The notes under the pieces were generated by a model that worked only from the letters and a program-made list of their open reading frames with translations, was not told the DNA's origin and made no database searches. Position numbers and translations under genes: made by a program. Below are positions 54,881-63,503 of a stretch of DNA of 64,000 nucleotides, one piece after another. Where the stretch lies: assembly GCF_020251205.1 (NCBI RefSeq), contig NZ_JAIWYX010000002.1, positions 558,001 through 622,000 of the forward strand. The letters are read 5' to 3'. The stretch comes from Arthrobacter sp. M4 (GTDB lineage Bacteria; Actinomycetota; Actinomycetes; Actinomycetales; Micrococcaceae). How positions within the stretch are numbered: position 1 is the first letter of the stretch; the number at the start of each line of letters is the position of its first letter.

Positions 54881-55965
54881 TCGGAAAGGTGCGCGATAGT
54901 CGCTGTGGCGCGCCGCTGCGCCGTCGGCGGCACGTCTTTGACGATTTCCGCCAGGAAGGCGAAGCGCCTAAGCCATTGGCTGGATTGCCTCTCCTTGCGG
55001 GCGTTGGCCCGCAGCCACCAATCCGCAATATCGCCCCAGCCGGGAGCCGCCAGCGAACCGCCCACCTCCTGTACGGCCAGGGAAGCGCACAGGTTGGCAA
55101 AGCGGAGCCTGTCTCCAAGCGGCCAACCGGCAAGGCAACCCATGATGAACGCTGCTCCGAAACAGTCGCCCGCGCCAGTGGGGTCGTAAGCCGTGACTGG
55201 GAGCGATGGCACCCACTCTTCCTCCCCTGTTTCCGAGTCCACGGCCATGGCGCCCTGGGCACCTAGCGTGACGACAGCGACGGGAACGGCCTCGGCGAGG
55301 GCATAGAGGGCCGACCACGGATTGTCCTTGCCGGTGAACGCCATGGCCTCCACCTGGTTGGGCAAAAAGGCGTGGAAGTGTTCCAACTGCTCCAGGCGTC
55401 TACCCGACCATTGCCCGGTGGGGTCCCAGCCGACGGTACCGAAGAGCTTCACTCCCGACGACTCCGCAGCCAGCACCCAGTCCTCAGGTTCTTCTTCAAC
55501 GTCGGCTACGGCGGCCAATGCGCTGGGCGGCGTACCGATCAGGTCAGAGGCGGTCAAGGGGGCGGGGTGGCCGTGGGTGACCATTGACCTGTCCGAGTCG
55601 ACGCTCATCGAAACCGTGACCGGTGAATGCCAGCCGGGGATCCGCTGGGACAGGGACAGGTCAACGTGTTCCTGCTTTTCCAGGATCTTCCAGTTGTAGT
55701 CGCCGTAGCCATCGTCCCCAAAGGCGGCGGCAAGGCTGGTGCGGAGTCCCAACCGCGCTGCCGCGATGGCCTGATTGGCAACGCCGCCTGGACAGCTCCC
55801 CATCCCGTCACTCCAAACCTCCGTGCCGGGCTCCGGGGCGTGGTCCAGTCCGGTAAAGATGATGTCTTGGAACACCGTGCCGGCCAGCAGCAGGTCACAG
55901 TAGCTGCTGCCGGGTTTCCGGACGGCGGCGAGAGGATCGAACGGTTCCCTGGGCTTGACGTCCAT
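54874..55965 (-). CDS. PfkB-family sugar kinase
   Basis: A 363-residue ribokinase-like kinase. The first PfkB signature appears as GGVANQAIAAARLGLRT and the second as DPTGAGDCFGAAFIMG, where the Asp is the catalytic base and GAGD the anion hole. It probably phosphorylates a sugar or nucleoside. The ATG at 55965 has TAGTGT seven bases upstream. It is divergent from the GH4 glycosidase, so the two may use the same carbohydrate: the glycosidase acts on phosphorylated disaccharides or glucosides. Substrate unknown. Confidence 0.88.
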   Translation of the reverse strand: MDVKPREPFDPLAAVRKPGSSYCDLLLAGTVFQDIIFTGLDHAPEPGTEVWSDGMGSCPGGVANQAIAAARLGLRTSLAAAFGDDGYGDYNWKILEKQEHVDLSLSQRIPGWHSPVTVSMSVDSDRSMVTHGHPAPLTASDLIGTPPSALAAVADVEEEPEDWVLAAESSGVKLFGTVGWDPTGQWSGRRLEQLEHFHAFLPNQVEAMAFTGKDNPWSALYALAEAVPVAVVTLGAQGAMAVDSETGEEEWVPSLPVTAYDPTGAGDCFGAAFIMGCLAGWPLGDRLRFANLCASLAVQEVGGSLAAPGWGDIADWWLRANARKERQSSQWLRRFAFLAEIVKDVPPTAQRRATATIAHLSDA

Positions 55966-56143
55966 GCACCGCACACTACGCCGCAGCGGGTTCCCGTAAA
56001 AGGGACGCACCACAGGATGGGGAGGGTGGCCCTGTGATTCGTCGGCAGGACTCGTTCCAGTGGCGTGCCGGCCACCCTTTGTTAACCACACGTCCGTCCG
56101 CTGGCGGTGCCGATTCCAAGGCAGGGTGCATAGACTGCCCTAT
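55966..56143. promoter_or_regulatory. Divergent promoter region, PfkB kinase and GH4 glycosidase
   Basis: TAGTGT (complement 55973-55978) serves the kinase start at 55965 and TAGACT (56131-56136) the glycosidase start at 56144, both at seven bases. No clear operator was found between them. Confidence 0.5.
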
Positions 56144-57550
56144 ATGCGGCTGATGATCGCCGGCGGCGGCGGATTCCGAGTTCCCCTGATCTATCGTGCC
56201 CTTTCGGAGGGCGCTTTCTCGGGCCTCGTTCACCAGGTTGTCCTGTACGACATCGACGCCGAGCGGGCTGCAGCGATGGAAACTGTGCTCCGGGATATGC
56301 CGGTGACGGAAGGCGCACAGCCCCCCGCCGTCGTCGTCGCGTCAACGTTGGCCGAGGCACTCAAGGGAACCGACGTCGTCTTCGCGGCAGTCCGGCCCGG
56401 CGGCACCGCGGGACGTATCTTCGACGAGCGCGTGGCGCTGGACCTCGGGCTCCTGGGCCAGGAGACCATCGGGGCGGGCGGGATCTCCTTCGCGCTCCGC
56501 TCCATCCCGGCGATGCTTGACCTTGCCCGGTCAATGATCGAACAGTGCCCCAACGCCTGGCTGATCAATTTCACCAACCCCGCAGGCATGGTCACGGAGG
56601 CCTTGGTGCCGGTGCTCGGCCGTAAAGTGGTTGGCATCTGCGATTCAGCTTCAGGACTGGTGGCCAGGGCCGCCCGAACCGCTGGCTCCCCGCTGGCACC
56701 AGGGCACCTTGAAGGGGCCGGCTATTACGGACTGAACCACCTGGGTTGGCTGTACCGCCTGGCACCCCACGGGACGGATCTCCTGCCAGGGCTGCTGGCC
56801 GATGCGGAATTGCTGCATTCCATCGAAGAAGGGCGGCTGTTTGGCCAGGCGCAGCTTGAGCGGCTGAAGTGCCTCCCAAATGAGTACCTTTTCTACTACT
56901 ACCAAACCGACCGGGCCACGTCCGCGATCCTCTCCGCGGACCAAACCCGAGGCGAGTCAGTGCACCGACAGCAGGCCGCCCTCTACGCTCGGCTTGCAGC
57001 ACCGGGCACCGCAGGCGCCGACGGCGACGCCCTCCGGCAATGGGAGGCCGCGCGCCGCGTCCGTGAAGAGGGCTACCTGGCCGAATCCCGCAACGTAGGC
57101 GAACAGCGGCGCGAAGAAGAATTGGCCGGCGGCGGCTACGAACGGGTCGCCATGGCGGTAATGCGCGCTGTGACCGGAGACGGCGATGCGGAACTCATCG
57201 TCAACACCCCCAACAAGCTGGCTTCGCCCACCCCGGATGGCCAGGAGGTCGCCATACCCGGCCTGCCGGCCGACGCCGTCGTCGAAGTTCCCAGCCGAGT
57301 GGGGACCGACGGTGCCTGGCCCCTCCCACAGGAGCGGCCCGCTGGCCCGCAGCTGACACTCATGCGGCACGTCAAGGACGTAGAGAGGCTGACGATCAAG
57401 GCAGTTGTCGACGGCGACCGGAACGCCGCCCTGCAGGCGTTCGCAGGCCATCCGCTGGTGGGTAGTGAGGAATTGGCACGCAAGCTGCTTGACGGCTATG
57501 AGTCGGCATTCCCGGGCCTGCAGGAGCTCTGGGCAGGAGGGCGAGACTAA
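56144..57550 (+). CDS. Glycoside hydrolase family 4, 6-phospho-beta-glucosidase-like
   Basis: A 468-residue GH4 enzyme, which cleaves glycosides through an NAD-dependent redox mechanism with Mn. The Rossmann loop is IAGGGGFRVPLIY at residues 4-16, with LINFTNPAGMVTEAL in the middle. The metal Cys is in VVGICDSASG (Asp after Cys where most have His or Asn) and His in GLNHLGW. YLFYYYQTD resembles the CelF-type active site. TAGACT lies seven bases before the ATG (56131-56136). It is divergent from the PfkB kinase. The phospho-sugar specificity is inferred. Confidence 0.88.
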   Translation: MRLMIAGGGGFRVPLIYRALSEGAFSGLVHQVVLYDIDAERAAAMETVLRDMPVTEGAQPPAVVVASTLAEALKGTDVVFAAVRPGGTAGRIFDERVALDLGLLGQETIGAGGISFALRSIPAMLDLARSMIEQCPNAWLINFTNPAGMVTEALVPVLGRKVVGICDSASGLVARAARTAGSPLAPGHLEGAGYYGLNHLGWLYRLAPHGTDLLPGLLADAELLHSIEEGRLFGQAQLERLKCLPNEYLFYYYQTDRATSAILSADQTRGESVHRQQAALYARLAAPGTAGADGDALRQWEAARRVREEGYLAESRNVGEQRREEELAGGGYERVAMAVMRAVTGDGDAELIVNTPNKLASPTPDGQEVAIPGLPADAVVEVPSRVGTDGAWPLPQERPAGPQLTLMRHVKDVERLTIKAVVDGDRNAALQAFAGHPLVGSEELARKLLDGYESAFPGLQELWAGGRD

Positions 57551-57650
57551 CGGGGCCGCTCCCCCGCACCGGGACCCGGGAAGACAGGCAGGAGTAGTGT
57601 TTTCTCGGGAGCATCAGAACATCGGTGTCCCTGCTTGACGAAGGAGAGCC

Positions 57651-58904
57651 GTGTCCCTGATCCGCCGCGTGGCGTTCCTCTCACTGCACACCTCACCCAT
57701 GGAGCAGCCGGGTGCGGGAGATGCCGGCGGGATGAACGTATATGTCCGGAACCTCGCCTCCGCCCTTGCGGACCGGGGCGTGGAGGTGGAAATCTTCACT
57801 CGGTCCACGGCGCCCAGTCAGCCGCTGGTTGAGCATCCCAGCCCCGGTGTATGCGTGCACAACGTGATGGCTGGCCCGCGCAGGAAACTGCCCAAGGAAC
57901 AGCTTCCGGAGCTGTTGCACCAGATGGTTGAGCAGATCGAACGGATCCGCCAGCGGCAGCCGCACGGCCGTTATGACATTATCCATTCGCACTACTGGGT
58001 GTCCGGCGTTGCCGGGCTGGAGTTGTCCGAGTTATGGAATGTGCCTTTGGTGCACACCATGCACACCATGGCAAAGGTCAAGAACCTGCTCCTCCACCCA
58101 GGTGAGCACCCCGAACCTCGCCGGCGCGAGGAAGGCGAGCACAGGATTGTGGACGGCGCCGCCCGCCTGATGGCCAACACGCCCGCCGAAGCAGAAGAAC
58201 TCGTATCGCACTACGGAGCCGACTTCGATGCGATCGATATCGCGCCGCCCGGCGTCGACCTGTCCGTGTTCACCCCGGCCTTTCGCAAGAAGTCGCGCGC
58301 TGACAGGGGCATCCGCGCAGGTAGCTTCCACCTCTTGTTCGCGGGCAGGCTCCAGCGTTTGAAGGGCCCGCAGATCTTCCTGGAGGCGGCCGCGCTGTTG
58401 CGTGCCAGGCGCCCCGACATCGACCTTCAGTTGACCGTGCTTGGGGCGCTGAGCGGGGCGAAGGACTTCAACTTCCACTCACTGATCACAGCAAACGGCC
58501 TGGACGACGTCGTCACCCACCGCCCGCCGGTCAGCGCTCCGGAGCTCGCTGGCTGGTTCCGCGCCGCCGACGTCGTGTTGATGCCGTCGTTCAGCGAGTC
58601 GTTCGGACTGGTGGCGCTGGAGGCCCAGGCCTGTGGCACGCCGGTTGTTGCAACCAACGTCGGCGGGCTTTCCCGGGCCGTGTCCGATGGCCGCACGGGC
58701 CTGCTGGTGGATGGCCACAACCCTTCCGACTGGGCCGACGCCCTGGAAGCCCTGTACGACGACCCCCGGACACGCGACGACATGGGCCACTCCGCCGCCG
58801 TCCACGCCGAGTCCTTCGGTTGGCAGCGCACCGCCGCCATCACACTGGAAAGCTACCAGCAAGCCATCGCGGCCGCCCACGAACGCTCGCGAGTTGGCAT
58901 TTAA
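57651..58904 (+). CDS. mshA: D-inositol-3-phosphate glycosyltransferase
   Basis: MshA joins UDP-GlcNAc to inositol-3-phosphate, the first step of mycothiol synthesis. The 417-residue GT4 enzyme shows SPMEQPGAGDAGGMNVYVR near the N-terminus (MshA hallmark), HSHYWVSGVAG in the middle, RLQRLKGPQIFLEA and the GT4 Glu motif ESFGLVALEAQACGTPVV. The GTG start has AAGGAG about six bases upstream. Next are fhs and, farther on, the inositol-phosphate synthase that makes its substrate. Confidence 0.96.
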   Translation: MSLIRRVAFLSLHTSPMEQPGAGDAGGMNVYVRNLASALADRGVEVEIFTRSTAPSQPLVEHPSPGVCVHNVMAGPRRKLPKEQLPELLHQMVEQIERIRQRQPHGRYDIIHSHYWVSGVAGLELSELWNVPLVHTMHTMAKVKNLLLHPGEHPEPRRREEGEHRIVDGAARLMANTPAEAEELVSHYGADFDAIDIAPPGVDLSVFTPAFRKKSRADRGIRAGSFHLLFAGRLQRLKGPQIFLEAAALLRARRPDIDLQLTVLGALSGAKDFNFHSLITANGLDDVVTHRPPVSAPELAGWFRAADVVLMPSFSESFGLVALEAQACGTPVVATNVGGLSRAVSDGRTGLLVDGHNPSDWADALEALYDDPRTRDDMGHSAAVHAESFGWQRTAAITLESYQQAIAAAHERSRVGI

Positions 58905-59004
58905 TACCAATGTTTGGCCCCAACATTCGCTTTAAATGGAAACTCGCGCGAGGGCGTCGGGTAGATTGACGCGCAGGACGTGCAACCGCAGTTGAAGGAC
59001 GATG

Positions 59005-60705
59005 ATGTCTGGAACCGATAGCCCACAGCCGGAGACGCTCAGCGACCTGGGGATCGCCCAGCAAGCTGCCATCAAACCCATTGAGCAGATCGCCGCCGTC
59101 GCCGGGATCAATCCCGATGCCCTCGAGCTATACGGCCGGTACAAGGCCAAGATCGACACCTCGCGCCTGGTTCTCCCGGACAAGGCACCCGGAAAGGTGG
59201 TCCTGGTCTCCGCGATGTCGCCAACGCCGGCAGGCGAAGGAAAGTCAACGACGACGGTCGGCCTGGCGGATTCGCTCGCCAGGGCGGGACAAAGAGTCAT
59301 GATTGCCCTACGCGAGCCCTCGCTGGGCCCCGTTCTGGGCATGAAGGGTGGAGCCACCGGCGGTGGCTACTCCCAGGTCCTGCCCATGGACGAAATCAAC
59401 CTCCATTTCACAGGAGACTTCCACGCGGTCACCTCGGCAAACAACGCACTGATGGCCCTGGCAGACAATCACATCTTCCAAGGCAATGAGCTGGGCATTG
59501 ACCCTCGGCGCATGACGTTCCGGCGAGTGCTGGACATGAATGACCGATCGCTGCGGGACATCGTGATCGGCCTGGGCGGACCGGCCCAGGGAGTGCCAAG
59601 GGAGGATGGCTTCGACATCACGGTGGCCTCAGAAATCATGGCCGTGTTTTGCCTGGCCACGGACATTGTCGACCTGCGTGAGCGGCTGGCCCGGATCACG
59701 TTTGGCTACAGCTACAGCCGGGAACCAATCACTGTGGCGGACCTTGGCGTGCAGGGCGCACTGACCATGCTGCTGAAGGACGCCATCAAACCCAACCTTG
59801 TGCAAACCATCGCCGGCACTCCCGCGCTGGTGCACGGAGGTCCCTTCGCCAACATCGCGCACGGCTGCAATTCGCTCATCGCCACCCGTACTGCCCAGGA
59901 ATTGGCCGACATCGTCGTCACGGAGGCCGGTTTCGGGGCAGACCTCGGTGCGGAGAAATACATGGACATCAAGTCCCGCGTGGCAGATGTGGCGCCGGCC
60001 GCCGTCGTCTTAGTGGCAACGGTCCGCGCGCTGAAGATGCATGGCGGCGTGCCGATGGACCGCCTTGCAGAACCAAACATCGACGCTCTGGCCACCGGCG
60101 TTGAGAACCTTAGACGCCATGTGCGCAACGTGCAGAAGTTCGGTATCACGCCTGTGGTGGCCATCAACCACTTCTCAACGGATACGCCAGAGGAACTGGA
60201 TTGGGTGCTTTCCTGGTGCGCACAGGAGGGAGTTCCGGCTGCCGTCGCCGATGTTTGGGGCCGGGGAGGTGGGGGCGACGGCGGAGACGACCTGGCGCGC
60301 GTCGTTTTGGAAGCACTGGCCGCACCTACCGCGTTCCGCCACCTTTATCCCCTCGACATCCCAATCGAGGACAAGATTCGAACAATCGCCCAAGAGATCT
60401 ATGGCGCCGACGGCGTGGAATTCTCCGTCCAAGCCACACGCAGGCTGGCTGACATCGAGCGCAACGGCTGGGGCCAGCTACCGGTCTGTATGGCCAAGAC
60501 GCAGTATTCATTTACGGATGAGGCATCGCGGCTCGGCGCTCCAAAGGGCTTCACCATCCACGTGCGGGAGCTGATCCCCAAGACCGGCGCAGGCTTCATC
60601 GTGGCCCTCACCGGTGCCGTGATGACCATGCCGGGGCTGCCGAAAGAGCCCGCGGCCATGCGAATGGATGTTGATTCCACAGGGCGTCCGATAGGCCTGT
60701 TCTAG
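59005..60705 (+). CDS. fhs: Formate--tetrahydrofolate ligase
   Basis: Fhs makes 10-formyl-THF from formate, THF and ATP, feeding purine synthesis. The 566-residue protein has the P-loop [14 protein letters not shown] near residue 73 and [12 protein letters not shown] typical of this family, with [15 protein letters not shown] in the middle and [19 protein letters not shown] near the end. Two ATGs are in tandem; the one at 59005 is favoured by AAGGA five bases upstream, the other being 59002. It follows mshA by about 100 bases that hold a small inverted repeat (58909-58914 with 58922-58927). Confidence 0.96.
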   Translation: MSGTDSPQPETLSDLGIAQQAAIKPIEQIAAVAGINPDALELYGRYKAKIDTSRLVLPDKAPGKVVLVSAMSPTPAGEGKSTTTVGLADSLARAGQRVMIALREPSLGPVLGMKGGATGGGYSQVLPMDEINLHFTGDFHAVTSANNALMALADNHIFQGNELGIDPRRMTFRRVLDMNDRSLRDIVIGLGGPAQGVPREDGFDITVASEIMAVFCLATDIVDLRERLARITFGYSYSREPITVADLGVQGALTMLLKDAIKPNLVQTIAGTPALVHGGPFANIAHGCNSLIATRTAQELADIVVTEAGFGADLGAEKYMDIKSRVADVAPAAVVLVATVRALKMHGGVPMDRLAEPNIDALATGVENLRRHVRNVQKFGITPVVAINHFSTDTPEELDWVLSWCAQEGVPAAVADVWGRGGGGDGGDDLARVVLEALAAPTAFRHLYPLDIPIEDKIRTIAQEIYGADGVEFSVQATRRLADIERNGWGQLPVCMAKTQYSFTDEASRLGAPKGFTIHVRELIPKTGAGFIVALTGAVMTMPGLPKEPAAMRMDVDSTGRPIGLF

Positions 60706-60730
60706 CCCCTGTCCAGCTCAGTTGGCCCCA

Positions 60731-60948
60731 GCGCGCGGGCCCATTGAGCGCACCGACCCTCAGCTCGCCTTAGCGGGCAGGCCCACTCACCGCGCGGGGC
60801 TCGTTCAGCCCACGGACCCATTCAGCGCGCGGACCCTTTCAGCGCGCGGGCCCTTTCAGCGCGCGGACCCTCAGCTCGCCTTAGCGGGCAGGCCCACTCA
60901 GCGCGCCGGGCTCATTCAGCGCGCCGGGCCCTTTCAGCGCGCGGGATC
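60731..60948. repeat. GC-rich tandem repeat between fhs and the MarR gene
   Basis: Units close to TTCAGCGCGCGGGCCC (16-17 bases) repeat about eight times. An exact 34-base block (60756-60789 and 60867-60900) is duplicated 111 bases apart, so a larger unit has also duplicated. The last copies end inside the stop codon of the MarR gene (60934-60936). An open frame across the region is a by-product of the repeat. Confidence 0.75.
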
Positions 60949-61419
60949 GTGATGCGCCGCGTCGCGGTAGCCAACATGCACGTCAGCGTCGAGGCCACGC
61001 AGCGAACTCAGTTTCGATAGCAGCGCAAGGAGCTCTTCCGTCTGCTCCCGCGTCAATCCATCGACAATCGCAGCCTCCTGCGCCTCCGCAGCATGCCGCA
61101 GACTGCCAAGCACGTCATTCCCGGACGGCGTAAGCCGGAGCTCCTGAACCCGGCGGTCCGCGGCGCTACGCGTCCGGGTGACCAGGCCTGCGCCCTCAAG
61201 CCTGTCGATGAGCGCGACCACCCTGCTCTGGACCGATCCCAGAAGTTCTGCAAGCTCGCGCTGGCTGATTCCCGGGGACCGGCCAATAATCCGAATCACG
61301 CCTGCCTCTGAAGGCGTTACACCCAAGGCACGGGTTTGGGTCGCGAAAAGCTCGACTGCGTGGGCTCCCAGCTGGGAGAGAAGGAATCCGATACGGGCAG
61401 GGCGCCCTTTGTCTGGCAT
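60934..61419 (-). CDS. MarR-family transcriptional regulator
   Basis: A 161-residue MarR-type repressor. The winged HTH covers about residues 45-100 (ISQRELAELLGSVQSRVVALIDRL, then RTRSAADRRVQELRLT). Dimerisation helices flank it. The ATG at 61419 follows TATTCT by six bases (complement 61426-61431), with GGAGG immediately before the ATG. The stop and last codons lie in a tandem repeat. It is divergent from the membrane protein at 61473, its likely target, with overlapping inverted repeats between them. Confidence 0.88.
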   Translation of the reverse strand: MPDKGRPARIGFLLSQLGAHAVELFATQTRALGVTPSEAGVIRIIGRSPGISQRELAELLGSVQSRVVALIDRLEGAGLVTRTRSAADRRVQELRLTPSGNDVLGSLRHAAEAQEAAIVDGLTREQTEELLALLSKLSSLRGLDADVHVGYRDAAHHDPAR

Positions 61420-61441
61420 GCCTCCAGAATACAGCATTGAC

Positions 61442-61472
61442 TGAATGATTCACTAGCTGAATAATTAATTAC
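61442..61472. promoter_or_regulatory. MarR operator candidates in the divergent region
   Basis: TGAATGATTCA (61442-61452) is an 11-bp palindrome and ATTCA-CTAGC-TGAAT (61448-61462) overlaps it. CTGAATGATT and CTGAATAATT are direct repeats 16 bases apart. AATAAT (61460-61465) lies seven bases before the ATG at 61473. A MarR dimer bound here would block both genes. Confidence 0.6.
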
Positions 61473-62210
61473 ATGACTGATCTATCCACTCCGCCTGCAG
61501 GCCAGGAAGCCGCCCGACAAGGCCGTCGACCAGACGGCCCCAACGCGGGGATCCTCGCGATCGTCACGCTGGGCCTGTCGATCGCCTCGGTCATAGTGCC
61601 CCTCCTGCTCTCCGGCGCCCCCTACCCAGCGCCTGCTTCGTCCCCGGACGTCGTCGCACGCTATTTCTTCGACCATGCGTTCCCGGCAACACTCAACGGG
61701 TTCTTGGCCTTCGGCGCCTCCGTACCGATTGGGATCTATGGAGCCACCACATACGCGCGCCTTCTCAGGCTGGGCGTGCGAGTGCCAGGTCCAGGCATCG
61801 GCTTCTTCGGCGCAATCGCAGCCTCGCTCACCCTCGCAGTGGCCGGCCTCTTGATCTGGACACTCGGGCAGGCCGCCACTAACACACCCGCCACCGTGGT
61901 CCACCTCATTGCCAACCTCGCGTTTGGCCTCGGCGGGATCGGATTCGCCACCGGCATAGGGCTACTGATAGCCGGCATCGCCGTTCCTTCCCTTATCCTC
62001 GGGCTGACGCCTCGTTGGATGGCCTGGGCCGGACTCGTACTGGCAGCCCTGGGTGAGCTGTCGTTCCTCGGCCTCCTATGGCCCGCCGCGGTTTACGTGT
62101 TGCCTGTGGTCCGTTTTGTTGGCCTCGCTTGGCTCGCCGTCGTCGGATTTACACTTCCGCGAAACCGACACGAGGTACCGAGCCGCCCACAGCAGAGACC
62201 AAACCCCTAG
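61473..62210 (+). CDS. Multi-span membrane protein, MarR-controlled
   Basis: A 245-residue integral membrane protein with about seven hydrophobic segments, starting with a polar Pro/Gln-rich N-terminal tail (about 25 residues). The second half contains ATVVHLIANLAFGLGGIGFA, then VRFVGLAWLAVVGFTLP. I do not recognise the family; DUF4386-like proteins look similar. It is divergent from the MarR regulator and convergent with the DUF2306 gene. Function unknown. Confidence 0.72.
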   Translation: MTDLSTPPAGQEAARQGRRPDGPNAGILAIVTLGLSIASVIVPLLLSGAPYPAPASSPDVVARYFFDHAFPATLNGFLAFGASVPIGIYGATTYARLLRLGVRVPGPGIGFFGAIAASLTLAVAGLLIWTLGQAATNTPATVVHLIANLAFGLGGIGFATGIGLLIAGIAVPSLILGLTPRWMAWAGLVLAALGELSFLGLLWPAAVYVLPVVRFVGLAWLAVVGFTLPRNRHEVPSRPQQRPNP

Positions 62211-62226
62211 CCGACTCCGGACCCGG

Positions 62227-62748
62227 TCATCGGACTTTGTGGTCCGCCAAGGTGCGACCACGACCAGCAGCGGCCTGGCGCGGAGCGGGCATCTTCGAAT
62301 TGCCGCGGAAAAGGGACACATACAAAGCCGCGACACTCAGGAGCACCAGAGCCGCCACAAAGATCGCCGTGCCTGGATCCGAGGCGAGCAACTGAGGAAT
62401 GCTCCGGCTAGGGACGCCGACGGCGAATCCGAACGCGATGGCGATACCAACATAGCTCCCCACCATGTTGCCCAGATGGGAGCGGATATTGCGCCTCATA
62501 GCGCTGATGAGGCCGAGGGTCACGGTAACGATCGTGAAGGCGGACAACCCGTGAAGCCACGTGAAATGACCGGCCGAGACTATCCCGAAACTGCTGAAGC
62601 AGACGTAATACATAGCCCCAACCCAGAGGTATCCCACGGTCCGGTGGATCCGGTCGCGACGGCGCCTGAATATTTGAACAGGTCCTATTGCCAGTGCGAA
62701 AAGAGCTGCCGCTACGTGGCTGACAAGCAATACATTCCAGTGCTCCAT
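62227..62748 (-). CDS. DUF2306 membrane protein
   Basis: A 173-residue membrane protein of the DUF2306 family: four spans, with the conserved RRRDRIHRTVGYLWVGAMY after the first span and a His in FTWLHGLSAF. TATCTT lies six bases before the ATG (complement 62755-62760). It is divergent from the MerR regulator and convergent with the membrane protein at 61473. Function unknown. Confidence 0.8.
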   Translation of the reverse strand: MEHWNVLLVSHVAAALFALAIGPVQIFRRRRDRIHRTVGYLWVGAMYYVCFSSFGIVSAGHFTWLHGLSAFTIVTVTLGLISAMRRNIRSHLGNMVGSYVGIAIAFGFAVGVPSRSIPQLLASDPGTAIFVAALVLLSVAALYVSLFRGNSKMPAPRQAAAGRGRTLADHKVR

Positions 62749-62754
62749 GCCTCT

Positions 62755-62815
62755 AAGATAGAGCCACTATCCAATGAATGTACATCAAGATAGTTGGCTG
62801 GCCGCCCGCTATCTT
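62755..62815. promoter_or_regulatory. MerR-type operator with four AAGATAG half-sites
   Basis: GATAG-AGCCA-CTATC (62757-62771) is an inverted repeat that overlaps the -10 box of the DUF2306 gene. A second one, AAGATAG (62787-62793) with CTATCTT (62809-62815), lies in front of the MerR gene. MerR proteins often bind such paired repeats between -35 and -10, so this region likely answers to the adjacent regulator. Confidence 0.6.
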
Positions 62816-62832
62816 GTCCCCGGAGGCCCGAA

Positions 62833-63450
62833 TTGCAACTCAAGGAACTCAGCGAGCGGACAGGCATCACGCCAGCCAGCATCAAGTACTACTTGCGGGA
62901 AGGACTGCTGCCTCCGGGAGAAGCCGTTCACGCCACCCGCGCCAGCTACACAGAGCGGCACATCAAACGGCTCCAAATAATCCAAGCGCTGAGGCACATA
63001 GTCCACCTCAATATCGAACAGATCCGTGGCATCCTGGCAATGGCCGACGACGGCGCCCCTCGCCTTGCGGTGTTGGCCCAGGTCCAGCGTGTGGTCCTTG
63101 ACCTTGCCGTCGACGACGGTGACGTCACCCGCACGCGAGCGGGAGACGCCGTCGTACGTTTGCGCAACTGGCCGGACGCTGATAGTGACGCACGGGACGC
63201 CCTAAACCGGCACATCGCCGTGATGGAGAGCTTGGGGATCACGTTGCCGATGGACCTGCTGGACGCCTACAGCCGGGCGGTGGACGGCGTGGCAGGGTTC
63301 GACCTTGACCTGACGGCAGCATCGACAAGTACTGACGACGCGATCCTCACGGCGGCGGTAGGAATGCACATGCATTCGCAACTCATGCTCAAGATGCTGG
63401 CCCTTGCGCAGGCCAGTCACGCGATCCGACGCTTCGACAGCCCCACTTAG
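62833..63450 (+). CDS. MerR-family transcriptional regulator
   Basis: A 205-residue MerR-type regulator. The N-terminal winged HTH is LQLKELSERTGITPASIKYYLREGLLPPG at about residues 1-30 in outline, followed by HIKRLQIIQALR. The C-terminal part is a helical effector domain without the Cys pattern of metal sensors. The TTG start at 62833 has GGAGG six bases upstream (62822-62826), while the frame extends back to 62794. It is divergent from the DUF2306 gene, the probable target. Ligand unknown. Confidence 0.87.
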   Translation: MQLKELSERTGITPASIKYYLREGLLPPGEAVHATRASYTERHIKRLQIIQALRHIVHLNIEQIRGILAMADDGAPRLAVLAQVQRVVLDLAVDDGDVTRTRAGDAVVRLRNWPDADSDARDALNRHIAVMESLGITLPMDLLDAYSRAVDGVAGFDLDLTAASTSTDDAILTAAVGMHMHSQLMLKMLALAQASHAIRRFDSPT

Positions 63451-63460
63451 TCCTTCAAAA

Positions 63461-63502
63461 GCAAAACGCTCCCCCACCAAAAATGGTGAGGGAGCGTTGT
63501 TG
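63461..63502. terminator. Bidirectional terminator between MerR and inositol-phosphate synthase
   Basis: AACGCTCCCCCACCA (63465-63479) pairs with TGGTGAGGGAGCGTT (63484-63498) around loop AAAA, fifteen positions with one mismatch. A-rich and T-rich flanks suit termination on both strands. Both flanking genes end here. Confidence 0.85.
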
Positions 63503-63503
63503 C

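Noticed and set aside
54732..55262. Long N-terminal extension of alanine racemase
   Set aside because: It overlaps the sugar kinase on the same strand. The GTG at 54731 has TAGAAT seven bases upstream and gives the normal family length.
60722..60952. Open frame with repeated DPQLALAGRP peptides
   Set aside because: It is a by-product of the 111-base spacing of duplicated blocks, a multiple of three. It has no start signal or conserved family and overlaps noncoding repeats.
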